Source of the DNA: Eubacteriales bacterium
Lineage (GTDB): Bacteria; Bacillota; Clostridia; Oscillospirales; CAG-382
Direction of reading: 5' to 3'
Length of the DNA: 50,204 bases
Assembly: GCA_028702135.1 (NCBI GenBank)
Contig: JAQVPJ010000018.1
Span: forward strand, 1 to 50,204
Made by a program: the position numbers and the translations under genes. Positions 33,220 to 42,005 of the stretch are shown here, piece by piece. Each line of letters starts with the position of its first letter. Position 1 is the stretch's first letter. Under the pieces are notes generated by a model. The model saw only the letters and a list, made by a program, of their open reading frames with translations. It was not told the DNA's origin and made no database searches.

Positions 33220-33776
33220 TATTTACCTCCGTGTATGTCAAGTACATCCATGCTTTTTATTGAATAATACAGAATTATAGAAACAAATGAATGAATCAAA
33301 ACATCACCGATACTCATTATCGAAAATCCGGTATCTATATAATCAGCGAGGAAGTTCAGCTTAGTTGACGAAGACATTTCTATATGTAATTCATCAATTC
33401 CCTTACTGAAAATACCCTCTTTATAATAACCGGTCAGTTTGGAAAGCGTGGCAAACACCGGCATCTTACCCTCATTTGCGCTTATTACAAGCTTGTTCAT
33501 CAGAGTTCCGGCAACTACAAGTCCTGCACCTGCAATTGACTGCGCATAAAGCTTTCTTCGTAATATCGGCAGCAATAGGGAAATTGTAAAAGCCATCTGA
33601 ATAAGTTTAGAATATTTTACATAGCTGTAATTGTCGAAAAGCGCGTTTGCTTGAAAAAATATGTATACCGCTTCGACAAAAAACAAAGGATAAAAATCGA
33701 TTGTATGAAATATAACGAAAACGCGGTACTTCTTAATTTTTGCAATCAGTAGACCTGCAAGTATGAATAAATACAC
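33219..33776 (-). CDS. DUF5317-like membrane protein, first gene of the agr cassette
   Basis: 185 residues starting at GTG 33776, preceded by AGGAG. The longer open frame to 33869 is rejected because it covers a promoter. Four to six hydrophobic helices are evident. The central NEGKMPVFATLSKLTGYYKEG stretch, the LNFLADYIDTGF segment and the SIGDVLIHSF end match the DUF5317 pattern I know. The function of that family is unknown. Its last base is the first base of the next gene's start region, so the four-gene cassette is tightly packed. Confidence 0.8.
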   Translation of the reverse strand: MYLFILAGLLIAKIKKYRVFVIFHTIDFYPLFFVEAVYIFFQANALFDNYSYVKYSKLIQMAFTISLLLPILRRKLYAQSIAGAGLVVAGTLMNKLVISANEGKMPVFATLSKLTGYYKEGIFSKGIDELHIEMSSSTKLNFLADYIDTGFSIMSIGDVLIHSFVSIILYYSIKSMDVLDIHGGK

Positions 33777-33819
33777 GATATCTCCTGAATATATTTCATT
33801 AAAATTAAAATTTGAACTT

Positions 33820-33848
33820 ATTCTATCATAAACTTTATTTTTTTGCAA
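33820..33848 (-). promoter_or_regulatory. sigma-A promoter of the agr cassette
   Basis: Minus strand: TTGCAA (33848-33843), a 17-base spacer and TAGAAT (33825-33820), 44 bases before the GTG start. Confidence 0.65.
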
Positions 33849-33903
33849 TAGTAAATATAAATATCTCAAATTTTGTATCGCAAAATAAACTATAATTCTA
33901 CAT

Positions 33904-33943
33904 AAAAACCGAGCGAATCAATCTAACAGACTGACTCGCACGG
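33904..33943 (-). terminator. intrinsic terminator after rubredoxin
   Basis: On the minus strand CCG-T-GCGAGTCAGTC pairs with GATTGATTCGC-T-CGG (14 bp with G.U pairs), followed by five T. It lies about 20 bases after the rubredoxin stop. Confidence 0.75.
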
Positions 33944-33962
33944 CTAACAGTTATTGTAAGAA

Positions 33963-34118
33963 TTACTCTATCGGCGAAAAGGCGGATTTATCGAGCCCGC
34001 AAACCGGACATATCCAGTCTTCAGGGATGTCCTCAAAATTTGTGTTAGGTGCAATTCCGCCGTCAGGGTCACCGACTTCAGGGTCGTAAATGTAGCCGCA
34101 AACACATTCGTACTTCAT
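33963..34118 (-). CDS. rubredoxin
   Basis: A 51-residue one-electron carrier with a single Fe bound by four Cys, here Cys5, Cys7, Cys37 and Cys40. The typical rubredoxin core is present: [19 protein letters not shown], then [14 protein letters not shown]. The first ligand pair is C-x-C rather than the usual C-x2-C, which is odd but the rest is canonical. AAGGAG precedes the ATG. It follows recR on the same strand after 109 bases and has its own terminator. In anaerobes rubredoxin often feeds oxygen or peroxide reductases. Confidence 0.92.
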   Translation of the reverse strand: MKYECVCGYIYDPEVGDPDGGIAPNTNFEDIPEDWICPVCGLDKSAFSPIE

Positions 34119-34227
34119 ATTATTCTCCTTCTTTTTTTTAATACTTTTTTGTATTACGAATATTTAATTGTGTAACCGTATGCACAGATAGATATAAAAA
34201 ATACCAGAAGCAAAACAGCAATAATTA

Positions 34228-34818
34228 TCACTTAACTTCTGTTCTTCCCTCAATAGCTCTGAGCAGCGTCATACCATCGGCATATTCAAGGGTTGCACCG
34301 ACAGGCAAACCGTAAGCAAGACGGGTTACTTTGATTCCGAAGGGTTTTAGTATTTTACCGATATATAAGGCAGTAGCTTCACCTTCGACACTGGGATTGG
34401 TCGCTACTATGACCTCTTTAAGCTCATCGTCGATCCGAGATAAAAGCTCCTTGATTTTCAGCTGTTCAGGCCCGATCCCGTCAATAGGGGAGATTACACC
34501 GTGAAGTACGTGATACAAGCCTTTGTATTCCCGCAGATTTTCTATTGAATCAATCGATTTCGCATCCTCGACGACACAGATAACAGATTTATCACGTGTG
34601 TTGTCGGAGCATATTTCACATATCTCACGTTCACAAAAAGACTGGCAGTGTTTGCACAGATTAATAGCACTTTTTACGTTGAGAAGACTATCAGCAAAAC
34701 TCTGAACATCTTCTTTCTTCATTCCAAGAACATAATAAGCAAGTCTTGCTGCACTTTTTTTGCCGATTCCGGGCAGCGAAGCAAAATGATTTATTAATTT
34801 TTCGAGCGTTGGTGTCAT
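34228..34818 (-). CDS. recR: recombination protein RecR
   Basis: Acts with RecO/RecF to load RecA at gaps. 196 residues; helix-hairpin-helix LPGIGKKSAARLAYY (about residues 15-30), C4 zinc finger CKHCQSFCEREICEIC (about 56-71), and Toprim domain starting VICVVEDAKSIDSIE (about 80). ATG 34818 gives the normal N-terminus (MTPTLEKLINHF) and is spaced from AAAGGAAA; the longer TTG frame is not needed. It is the last gene of the SRP RNA-dnaX-ebfC-recR series, the same order as in Bacillus subtilis. Confidence 0.95.
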   Translation of the reverse strand: MTPTLEKLINHFASLPGIGKKSAARLAYYVLGMKKEDVQSFADSLLNVKSAINLCKHCQSFCEREICEICSDNTRDKSVICVVEDAKSIDSIENLREYKGLYHVLHGVISPIDGIGPEQLKIKELLSRIDDELKEVIVATNPSVEGEATALYIGKILKPFGIKVTRLAYGLPVGATLEYADGMTLLRAIEGRTEVK

Positions 34819-34863
34819 TATAAAGCGGTTTCCTTTCAAAAAACGTAAATGTCTTTCGGTATG

Positions 34864-35211
34864 TTAAAAAAGACCAGGAAGTCCCATAGAACCGGTAATC
34901 TTCGACATTTCCGATTCTTTGATATCATTAACTTTTTTTATCGCTTCGTTTACGCCTGCGACCAGAATATCCTGCAGCGTTTCGATATCATCGGGGTCTA
35001 CAATCTCAGGCATTAATTCTATATTCGTAATTTCACATTTACCGTTGATTTTTACGGTGACAACACCGCCGCCGGCGGATATCTCATACTCCTTTTCCTC
35101 AAGCTCTGCGGTGAGCTGCTCCATATTCGCCTGCATTTTTTGTGCCTGACGAAGCATGGAATTCATGTCCTGAGGACCGCCGCCTATTCCCTTAGGTAAT
35201 CTTGCTTTCAT
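34864..35211 (-). CDS. ebfC: nucleoid-associated protein YbaB/EbfC
   Basis: A 115-residue small DNA-binding dimer. It has the conserved LRQAQKMQANMEQLTAELEEKEYEISAGGG segment (about residues 20-49) and the C-terminal Met/Pro-rich GSMGLPGLF. Its place between dnaX and recR is conserved across bacteria. AGGAAGGA precedes the ATG at 9 bases. Confidence 0.95.
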   Translation of the reverse strand: MKARLPKGIGGGPQDMNSMLRQAQKMQANMEQLTAELEEKEYEISAGGGVVTVKINGKCEITNIELMPEIVDPDDIETLQDILVAGVNEAIKKVNDIKESEMSKITGSMGLPGLF

Positions 35212-35263
35212 ATAATATATCCTTCCTTTCCGGGTTGTTTTTAACGCTTATTTTAAAACGGTA

Positions 35264-36796
35264 TCATATAATAATCTCGTCGAGTAAATCGTGCGGCTCT
35301 TCGCTTGTTGTATTTTTTTCCCTAAATACAAGCGATAGTTCTTGTTTTGAAATCTTCCTGAGAGCGTCCTCGATGAGTTTTTTGTTTTCTTTAGTGGATA
35401 AAATGTTAATTCCAAGCTTATCGCAGTATAAAACCGCATCGTTTCCGCTAACATACATCCTCGACATTTTTATAAAAGGGTAAATGTCCTGGTGTGGCTT
35501 CAATTCTTCGAGAACCTCGGGAAAAACGGCAAGAGGTTCTTCCTGAACAGTTTCCTTTTTCTTGATGATATCGGGCTCGGCGGAAGATTTTTCAATCCTC
35601 TTGTTAATAATAGGGGTGGCTTGACCATCACCGAACTTTTTTTCGAGCTCGGAAATCCGTGCAAGTAACGCCTTTGGACTTTCAGAAAGAGTAATATCAC
35701 AGAGCTTTATAATAGTCAGCTCGAAAAAAGTCTTTTTATTTACTGTAAACCTGCTGATGTAGTTGAGCGATTCCTCAAGTACAGAACTGAAATAGAGCAG
35801 TGTTTCGGTTGTGAAAGCCGTTATCAGTTTATTCAGTTTATCAAATGCAAATGAGGAGAAGAAGAAATGCTCTTTTACATAATCCGCGCTGCCCGAGGGG
35901 ATGCTTTTTACTATTAAAAGATCCCGTACAAAAGAGATGAGATCGACAAGAAATACATTGAGGTCTTTTGAAGATTTATGCACCTGATTGAGATAATCGA
36001 GAGAAAGGGCAATGTTTTTTTTGGATATGGCTTCGAAAAGATTGATAATGATGTCGTTGTTAGTAATGCCGAGCTGCTGCTGTATATCAAAAAGAGTGAT
36101 TTCAGTATTGTCGTTTCTTCCCGCAGAGCAGGCGTCGAGCAGGCTTAGAGCATCGCGTGCGGAACCGTCGGCAAGCCTTGCGATAAGCATCGATGCATCA
36201 GTGTTGATCTTTATATTCTCTTTTTCCGCCACATTCAGAACAATTCCTGATAGTATTTCGGGATCGATTCGCTTGAAATCAAAACGCATACAACGGGAAA
36301 TTATTGTCGGAGGGAGAGCGTTCAGCTCAGTAGTCGCAAGGATGAAAAGCACATATTCGGGCGGTTCCTCAAGTGTTTTCAACAGAGCGTTGAAAGCGCT
36401 GTCCGAGAGCATGTGTACCTCGTCGATAATATAAACGCGTTTTTTAAGTACGGACGGGGGATAGACCACTTCATCTATAAGCTCACGCACATCCGCAACG
36501 CGGTTGTTGCTCGCAGCGTCTATTTCAAGTACATCGATAGCGGTTCCGTTATCTATAGAACGGCAGTTTCCGCACTCGTTGCAGGGGTTTCCATCCGATG
36601 GGTTTTCGCAGTTAACTGCTTTGGCAAGAATTTTTGCGGATGAGGTCTTGCCGGTTCCCCGGGTGCCGCAGAACAGATAAGCATGTGAAACCCTATTTTG
36701 AGCAGCCTGCTTTTTTAGTACAGTAGTGACGATATCCTGACCTGCAAGCTCGTCAAAGGTGCGTGAGCGGTATTTTCTGTATAATGCCTGATACAA
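35264..36796 (-). CDS. dnaX: DNA polymerase III subunit gamma/tau
   Basis: The clamp-loader ATPase. About 510 residues with the canonical YQALYRKYR start, Walker A in GTRGTGKTSSAK (about residue 45), the four-Cys zinc module (VNCENPSDGNPCNECGNC), Walker B in IIDEVHMLS and sensor 1 in LATTE. The start is taken as TTG 36796 directly before YQALYRKYR, as in other DnaX proteins. The frame extends upstream to an ATG at 36844, which would nearly touch the SRP RNA. Ribosome binding support for the TTG is only moderate (AAAGGA, 13 bases away). The C-terminal tau part is short compared with E. coli. Confidence 0.93.
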   Translation of the reverse strand: MYQALYRKYRSRTFDELAGQDIVTTVLKKQAAQNRVSHAYLFCGTRGTGKTSSAKILAKAVNCENPSDGNPCNECGNCRSIDNGTAIDVLEIDAASNNRVADVRELIDEVVYPPSVLKKRVYIIDEVHMLSDSAFNALLKTLEEPPEYVLFILATTELNALPPTIISRCMRFDFKRIDPEILSGIVLNVAEKENIKINTDASMLIARLADGSARDALSLLDACSAGRNDNTEITLFDIQQQLGITNNDIIINLFEAISKKNIALSLDYLNQVHKSSKDLNVFLVDLISFVRDLLIVKSIPSGSADYVKEHFFFSSFAFDKLNKLITAFTTETLLYFSSVLEESLNYISRFTVNKKTFFELTIIKLCDITLSESPKALLARISELEKKFGDGQATPIINKRIEKSSAEPDIIKKKETVQEEPLAVFPEVLEELKPHQDIYPFIKMSRMYVSGNDAVLYCDKLGINILSTKENKKLIEDALRKISKQELSLVFREKNTTSEEPHDLLDEIII

Positions 36797-36847
36797 GACT
36801 TCTTCACATCCTTTTTTACTAAAATGCAAGTTTTCATAAAACATTAT

Positions 36848-37143
36848 GAGATACGCAATATGGCCATACAGCCAGAATCGAACATCGCCTCCGCCCGTAA
36901 ACTCATGCTAAGCCTCAAAGCAGGCACTCCCGCAACACATCCGCAAAAAAAGCTTAATGCTGCTTGGTTCCCCACCTGACATGATTCGCAATATGCGAAT
37001 TGCGCGGGACCCGCTTCTCGACGGCGTCGCATAAGCGCAGCGACACAGGTAATGCCCTCAAAAGGCATTCACCCCTGCTGTAGCGGATTGCAGGTACAAG
37101 GCACCGCTAACTCCCCGGTTAGTATGACCATATTCCATATCTC
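36848..37143 (-). ncRNA. ffs: signal recognition particle RNA, large Firmicutes type
   Basis: The minus-strand RNA starts GAGATATGGAATATGG and ends CCATATTGCGTATCTC, which pair as the terminal helix. Near the 5' end is the Alu-domain sequence (ACCGGGGAGTTAGCGGTGCC, then CAATCCGCTACAGCAGGGG), and domain IV has GTCAGGTGG-GGAA-CCAAGCAGC with the Ffh-binding GGAA tetraloop at 36971-36968. Length ~296 nt and position just upstream of dnaX match the Bacillus scRNA. A perfectly spaced promoter precedes it. The ends are set from the terminal pairing and may be off by a few bases. Confidence 0.94.
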
Positions 37144-37151
37144 ACTAAAAA

Positions 37152-37180
37152 ATTATAACATGTAACATAGTATTTTTCAA
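37152..37180 (-). promoter_or_regulatory. sigma-A promoter of the SRP RNA
   Basis: Minus strand: TTGAAA (37180-37175), a 17-base spacer and TATAAT (37157-37152), placing the transcription start at about 37145. Confidence 0.85.
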
Positions 37181-37218
37181 TAGTTAAATTTGTAAATTGA
37201 AAATTTTATACGTTTCAT

Positions 37219-37247
37219 TGACAACGCTTACTTAAAAATGTATAATC
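37219..37247 (+). promoter_or_regulatory. sigma-A promoter of the hprK-lon operon
   Basis: TTGACA (37219-37224), a 17-base spacer and TATAAT (37242-37247): full consensus, 33 bases before the first start codon. Confidence 0.85.
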
Positions 37248-37279
37248 TTTGAGAGTGAGATATTAAGGAGTGTGATGAG

Positions 37280-37702
37280 TTGGAGGAAGATAAAAAATAC
37301 GGTGGCACGGCAATATTTTTCGGTTCTCTTTTTATAATATGCCAAGGACTTATTTTCTACTATATAAGCTTCATTAAGGTACTTTTGGAGAACGATCAGA
37401 CCTACAGAGCGATTTCGGCGAAACCCTCAGTGTTCGAAAAGCTCATATATTCGTACCTTTCGATATATGATAATATTTTCGGCAAGACACCCGCTACGCC
37501 GGCGCTTGCTGTTGCTATTCCTGTTTCGTTGATTTTATTCATCACATTCTTATATTATATTGTAATGTACTGTAAACAGAAAAAAAGAGAAAATTTACGA
37601 ACTCGTCTTACAGAAGCAGAAAATTTATTTTTGGAAGAACAACTGAAAGCAGAGGAAACACAGGTAAAAGGAGAAAAAAGCGATGACCAGTCCGCAGTAT
37701 AA
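37280..37702 (+). CDS. small two-helix membrane protein upstream of hprK
   Basis: 140 residues starting at TTG 37280, nine bases after AAGGAG. Two hydrophobic helices (about residues 9-34 and 74-98) are separated by a ~40-residue loop. A charged, helical C-terminal tail rich in Lys and Glu (KKRENLRTRLTEAENLFLEEQLKAEE) could form a coiled coil in the cytoplasm. I recognise no family. Its stop lies 20 bases inside hprK, so translation is probably coupled. Confidence 0.75.
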   Translation: MEEDKKYGGTAIFFGSLFIICQGLIFYYISFIKVLLENDQTYRAISAKPSVFEKLIYSYLSIYDNIFGKTPATPALAVAIPVSLILFITFLYYIVMYCKQKKRENLRTRLTEAENLFLEEQLKAEETQVKGEKSDDQSAV

Positions 37703-38642
37703 GGTAAAGCTGACACAGCTTGCAAAAGAATTCGCATTTGAGGAGATTAATATACCGGAAAATATAGACGAGATTTTTATACGACGCTCCGATATGAGCC
37801 GTCCCGGTTTGCCGCTCACGGGCTTTTTTACTAATTTCGAGAGCGAAAGGATACAGCTGTTAGGTAATATGGAATATTCCTATTTGTCATCACTCTCACC
37901 ATCAGAGCGGTTTGCATCTATTGACAGATTCCTTCAGCATAATGTCATCGCACTTATAATAACAAGCAATCTTGCTGTTTTTCCTGAAATTTCAGAGCTA
38001 TCGAAAAAATATAATACGCCTGTTTTCAGAACCCCGAATGAGACTTCTGCGATTATGGCATCCTTAATCGCAAGCCTTAATGTTTCTCTTGCTGAAAGGA
38101 TTACAAGACATGGCGTTCTTGTTGAGGTTTATGGCGAAGGTGTTTTGATTCTCGGGGACAGCGGCATAGGAAAGAGCGAAACCGCAATCGAGCTTGTAAA
38201 ACGCGGACACCGCTTAATCGCAGACGATGCTGTCGAAATAAAAAAGGTTTCGTCAAAAACACTCGTAGGCTCGGCTCCGGAGGTTATAAAGCATTATATC
38301 GAGCTCCGCGGTATAGGTATAGTCGACATACGCAGAATTTTCGGTATGGGTTCTGTCAAGGATACGGAAAAAATTGACCTTGTCACGAATTTTGAACTAT
38401 GGGAGCCCGGCAAAATATATGAAAGAGTGGGCCTTGATACTGAGTACACGGAAATTTTAGGAATAAAAATACCGTCCGTAACAGTACCCGTAAAGCCGGG
38501 TAGAAACCTTGCCGTTATTATCGAGATAGCTGCAATGAATAACAGACAGAAAAAAATGGGTTATAACACAGCTGTCGAATTCAACAATCGGTTAATAGCG
38601 CAGATGGAGAACAGAGCGAAGGAAACCGAAAGCAAGAGTTAA
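37683..38642 (+). CDS. hprK: HPr kinase/phosphorylase
   Basis: Phosphorylates HPr at Ser46 and removes that phosphate, controlling carbon catabolite repression in Firmicutes. The 319-residue protein has an N-terminal domain of ~125 residues, then a P-loop GDSGIGKS at residues 158-165. GIGIVDIRRIFGMG (about 218) is the family signature, and the C-terminal K-loop NNRQKKMGYNTAVEFN is also present. AAGGAG precedes the ATG. The ROK glucokinase downstream fits a carbon-control cluster. Confidence 0.95.
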   Translation: MTSPQYKVKLTQLAKEFAFEEINIPENIDEIFIRRSDMSRPGLPLTGFFTNFESERIQLLGNMEYSYLSSLSPSERFASIDRFLQHNVIALIITSNLAVFPEISELSKKYNTPVFRTPNETSAIMASLIASLNVSLAERITRHGVLVEVYGEGVLILGDSGIGKSETAIELVKRGHRLIADDAVEIKKVSSKTLVGSAPEVIKHYIELRGIGIVDIRRIFGMGSVKDTEKIDLVTNFELWEPGKIYERVGLDTEYTEILGIKIPSVTVPVKPGRNLAVIIEIAAMNNRQKKMGYNTAVEFNNRLIAQMENRAKETESKS

Positions 38643-38671
38643 AATTACATTTATTTCGGAGGATAAATCAG

Positions 38672-39622
38672 ATGTATTATCTCGGAGTAGACTTAGGCGG
38701 AACTACTATAAAAGCAGGTATTTGCAACGAGAACGGAGATATTTTATATAAGGATAGCTGTAAGACCGTTACCAGCGAGGACGGCGAGAGAATTATAAAT
38801 GATATGGCTGCGTTATGCCTGCACGTTATGGAAAAATGCTCGCTTGGTGCAGGAGATATAGAATATGCGGGTATTGCTTCTCCCGGCACTGCGGATTCTG
38901 AGCAGGGTATCATAGTGTATGCCTGTACGCTGCCGTTTTTAAATTTTCCGATTACAAAAAGGCTTTCTGAGCTGACAGGTATAAAAAGAGTTTTTGTGGA
39001 AAACGATGCTAACGCCGCCGCAAAGGGCGAAGCTACGGTTGGTGCGGCTAAGGGTTATGCAAATTCCGTTATGATAACTCTCGGTACGGGAGTGGGCGGC
39101 GGAGTGATAATAAACAACAAGGTCTATTCCGGTTTTAATTTTGCCGGAACGGAGCTCGGACACATTGTTATCGTTTACGGCGGCAAGGAATGTACCTGCG
39201 GAAGAAAGGGTTGTTGGGAGGCGTATTCATCGGCAACTGCACTGATAGAGCAGACGAAGGAAAAAATGCTTAGCGACAATGAGACACTGATGTGGAGCCT
39301 GTGTGAGCAGACAATAGAAAAAGTCGGCGGCAAGACCGCGTTTACTGCGATGAAGCAGGGCGATGCAGCGGCAAAGCAAGTCGTGGATCAGTACATAAGT
39401 TATCTTGCCTGCGGTGTAGTAAATATAATCAATATCTTTCAGCCGGAGGTGCTGAGCATAGGCGGCGGTGTGAGCAACGAAAGGGAATACCTTACAAAAC
39501 CGCTGATAGAGATAGTGAAAAAAGAACAGTATTCCCGCAATAGTCCTAAGCAGACTGTTATAAAAACAGCGCAGCTTGGAAACGACGCCGGCATTATAGG
39601 TGCTGCTATGTTAGGACGCTAA
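38672..39622 (+). CDS. glcK: ROK-family glucokinase
   Basis: Phosphorylates glucose with ATP. 316 residues with the ATP-binding LGVDLGGTTIKAGI start, ENDANAAAKGE (about residue 110, catalytic Asp), TLGTGVGGG, and the ROK zinc motif CTCGRKGCWEAY (about 175-186). Assignment as glucokinase rather than another sugar kinase rests on the usual Firmicutes pattern and the hprK neighbour; other hexoses are possible. GGAGG lies upstream of the ATG. Confidence 0.88.
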   Translation: MYYLGVDLGGTTIKAGICNENGDILYKDSCKTVTSEDGERIINDMAALCLHVMEKCSLGAGDIEYAGIASPGTADSEQGIIVYACTLPFLNFPITKRLSELTGIKRVFVENDANAAAKGEATVGAAKGYANSVMITLGTGVGGGVIINNKVYSGFNFAGTELGHIVIVYGGKECTCGRKGCWEAYSSATALIEQTKEKMLSDNETLMWSLCEQTIEKVGGKTAFTAMKQGDAAAKQVVDQYISYLACGVVNIINIFQPEVLSIGGGVSNEREYLTKPLIEIVKKEQYSRNSPKQTVIKTAQLGNDAGIIGAAMLGR

Positions 39623-39640
39623 ACTCAAAGGAGACCATAA

Positions 39641-41977
39641 ATGATTTTGAATAAAACAGATATATCTGTTACTACATATAACACAATCGCTCTTCGCGGT
39701 GTGGTTGTTTTTCCGAAAATTACGACGAGCTTTGAAATAGGAAGAAAATCCTCGGTAAAAACATTCAGGGACGCACTTGAACGTGAGGAACATATTTTTC
39801 TTGTGGCTCAGAAAGATACTTCAGTCGTAGAACCTTCACACAAGGATTTGGTAAAGGTCGGCGTTGTTGCCGTAATTAAGCACGCCCTGAAGCTGCCGAA
39901 CGGCAATTATTCTATTTTAGTCGAGGGCTTATACAGAGGAGAGCGGCACAACTCCTATTATGACAATAATATATTAAAAAGCGACGTTGTAATAGTCGAT
40001 GATTCTACAGACGAGAGCAGGATGCAGGAAGAAGCTGTATTAATTAACGAAACGCTTTCTATCTTTAACGAATATATCAAATACATATCAAATCCATCCC
40101 CGGAGGTAATCAGCGAGGCTATGACAATAAAATCAGCTTCCTTTCTCGCTGATTTTTTGGCTTCAGCTTTTCTTTTCAATTTCGAGGACAGGCTCGTTAT
40201 TATTGAAGAGAAGGACCCTTTCGCAAGGCTTGAGAAGCTGAATAAGCTTTTCATAAAGGATGTGCAGCTCTTACAGCTCGAAGGAACAATACAAACAAAG
40301 GTAAAATACCGTCTTCAAAAGAGCCAGCGTGAAATGTATCTGAGAGAACAGCTTCGCACGATACAAAATGAACTCGGTATGGGTGAAGAAGATTACAATG
40401 AGGACGGCGATGAATATGATAAGCTGATTTCAACCGCAAAAATACCCGACTCTGTAAAGGAAAAGCTACAGGAGGAAGCAGATAAACTTGCCAAGATGCC
40501 GTTTGGCACTCCTGAGGCAACAGTAATCAGGAATTACATTGAGACCTGTCTTGAGCTTCCCTGGAGCAAAAAGTCCAAGGATAGGCTTGATATAAAAACA
40601 GCGAATAGAATTCTGAATGAGGACCATGATGGGCTTACAAAAGTCAAGGAGAGAATTCTTGAATTTATGGCGGTCAAGCAGCTTAAAAGCGATTTAAGCG
40701 GTCAGATAATCTGCCTTGTCGGTCCTCCCGGCGTGGGAAAAACCTCGATTGTCCGTTCGATAGCAAGAGCGACCAACCGAAAGTATGTAAGAATTTCTCT
40801 CGGCGGAATACGCGACGAGGCGGAGATCAGAGGTCACCGACGCACATATATAGGAGCTATGCCCGGAAGGATAATTAATGCCCTTAAGCTTGCCGGAACC
40901 GCAAACCCGGTTTTATTGCTTGATGAGCTTGACAAGCTTACAAGCGATATGCACGGTGACCCGACCAGTGCACTGCTTGAGGTTCTCGACAACGACCAGA
41001 ACATGGCTTTCAGAGATAATTTTGTAGAGATTCCCGTTGACTTATCGGAATGCCTTTTTATAGCTACAGCGAACACAACCGATACTATCCCGACGCCGCT
41101 GCTCGACCGTATGGAGATTATATACATGGGCAGCTATTCGGACTCCGAGAAACTCTCTATTGCACGCAACCATCTCATTCCCAAACAAATTGCGAAGCAC
41201 GGACTGACCAAAAAGCTCATACGATTTAAGGATGAAGCTATTAAAGAGATGATTATCAGTTATACAAAAGAAAACGGCGTCAGGGAGCTTGAGAGGACTA
41301 TAGCGACTATCTGCCGCAAATCGGCAAAGCTGATAGTAACGGAGAACCTCAAACGCATAGTAATCGATTTAGAGCAGTTAAGGGAATTCCTCGGGGCGGT
41401 AAAATTCCTGCCCGACAGGATATACGAAAAAGATGAAATCGGTATCGTTAACGGACTTGCCTGGACATCTCTGGGCGGTGAAATGCTGCGTATCGAGGTG
41501 CTTTCTATGAAGGGTAGCGGAAAACTTGAGCTTACCGGACATCTCGGTGATGTTATGAAGGAGAGCGCGAAAGCGGCAATAAGCTATATAAGAAAGCACG
41601 CTCATGAGCTCGGTATCGATGAGGATTTCAATTCGGAAAAAGATCTGCATATTCATGTTCCGGAGGGAGCTATTCCGAAGGACGGTCCCTCGGCGGGAAT
41701 CACGATAGCAACCGCAATAGTGTCAGAGCTATCGGGAAAAACCGTGCGTCAGGATACTGCAATGACCGGTGAGATAACGCTTACCGGTAGGGTGCTGCCG
41801 ATTGGTGGTTTAAAGGAAAAGAGTATGGCGGCATATAAAAGCGGTGCAAAAACGGTTATAATACCATATGAAAACCGTAACGACACGGAGGAATTTGACG
41901 AGGAGATAAAAAAAGCTCTCAAATTCGTACCCATAAAGCATGTTTCGGAAGTTTTTGAGCTTGCTCTTAATAAATAG
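39641..41977 (+). CDS. lon: ATP-dependent protease La
   Basis: A 778-residue LonA (the Bacillus enzyme is about 774). It has an N-terminal substrate-binding domain, a coiled-coil region, Walker A GPPGVGKTS at residues 361-369, and Walker B LLLDELDK. The C-terminal serine protease domain has the active Ser684 in PKDGPSAGI and the partner Lys in the GGLKEK segment some 40 residues later. Degrades misfolded and regulatory proteins in the cytoplasm. AAGGAG precedes the ATG. It is followed by engB, a pairing also found in B. subtilis. Confidence 0.96.
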   Translation: MILNKTDISVTTYNTIALRGVVVFPKITTSFEIGRKSSVKTFRDALEREEHIFLVAQKDTSVVEPSHKDLVKVGVVAVIKHALKLPNGNYSILVEGLYRGERHNSYYDNNILKSDVVIVDDSTDESRMQEEAVLINETLSIFNEYIKYISNPSPEVISEAMTIKSASFLADFLASAFLFNFEDRLVIIEEKDPFARLEKLNKLFIKDVQLLQLEGTIQTKVKYRLQKSQREMYLREQLRTIQNELGMGEEDYNEDGDEYDKLISTAKIPDSVKEKLQEEADKLAKMPFGTPEATVIRNYIETCLELPWSKKSKDRLDIKTANRILNEDHDGLTKVKERILEFMAVKQLKSDLSGQIICLVGPPGVGKTSIVRSIARATNRKYVRISLGGIRDEAEIRGHRRTYIGAMPGRIINALKLAGTANPVLLLDELDKLTSDMHGDPTSALLEVLDNDQNMAFRDNFVEIPVDLSECLFIATANTTDTIPTPLLDRMEIIYMGSYSDSEKLSIARNHLIPKQIAKHGLTKKLIRFKDEAIKEMIISYTKENGVRELERTIATICRKSAKLIVTENLKRIVIDLEQLREFLGAVKFLPDRIYEKDEIGIVNGLAWTSLGGEMLRIEVLSMKGSGKLELTGHLGDVMKESAKAAISYIRKHAHELGIDEDFNSEKDLHIHVPEGAIPKDGPSAGITIATAIVSELSGKTVRQDTAMTGEITLTGRVLPIGGLKEKSMAAYKSGAKTVIIPYENRNDTEEFDEEIKKALKFVPIKHVSEVFELALNK

Positions 41978-42005
41978 AGTGTCCCCACGGAAAGGTATTT
42001 GATTA

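Noticed and set aside
33777-33869. N-terminal extension of the DUF5317-like protein
   Set aside because: These bases hold a TTGCAA-17-TAGAAT promoter and the ribosome binding site of the GTG at 33776.
36844-37068. 74-residue minus-strand open frame
   Set aside because: It lies entirely within the SRP RNA gene.
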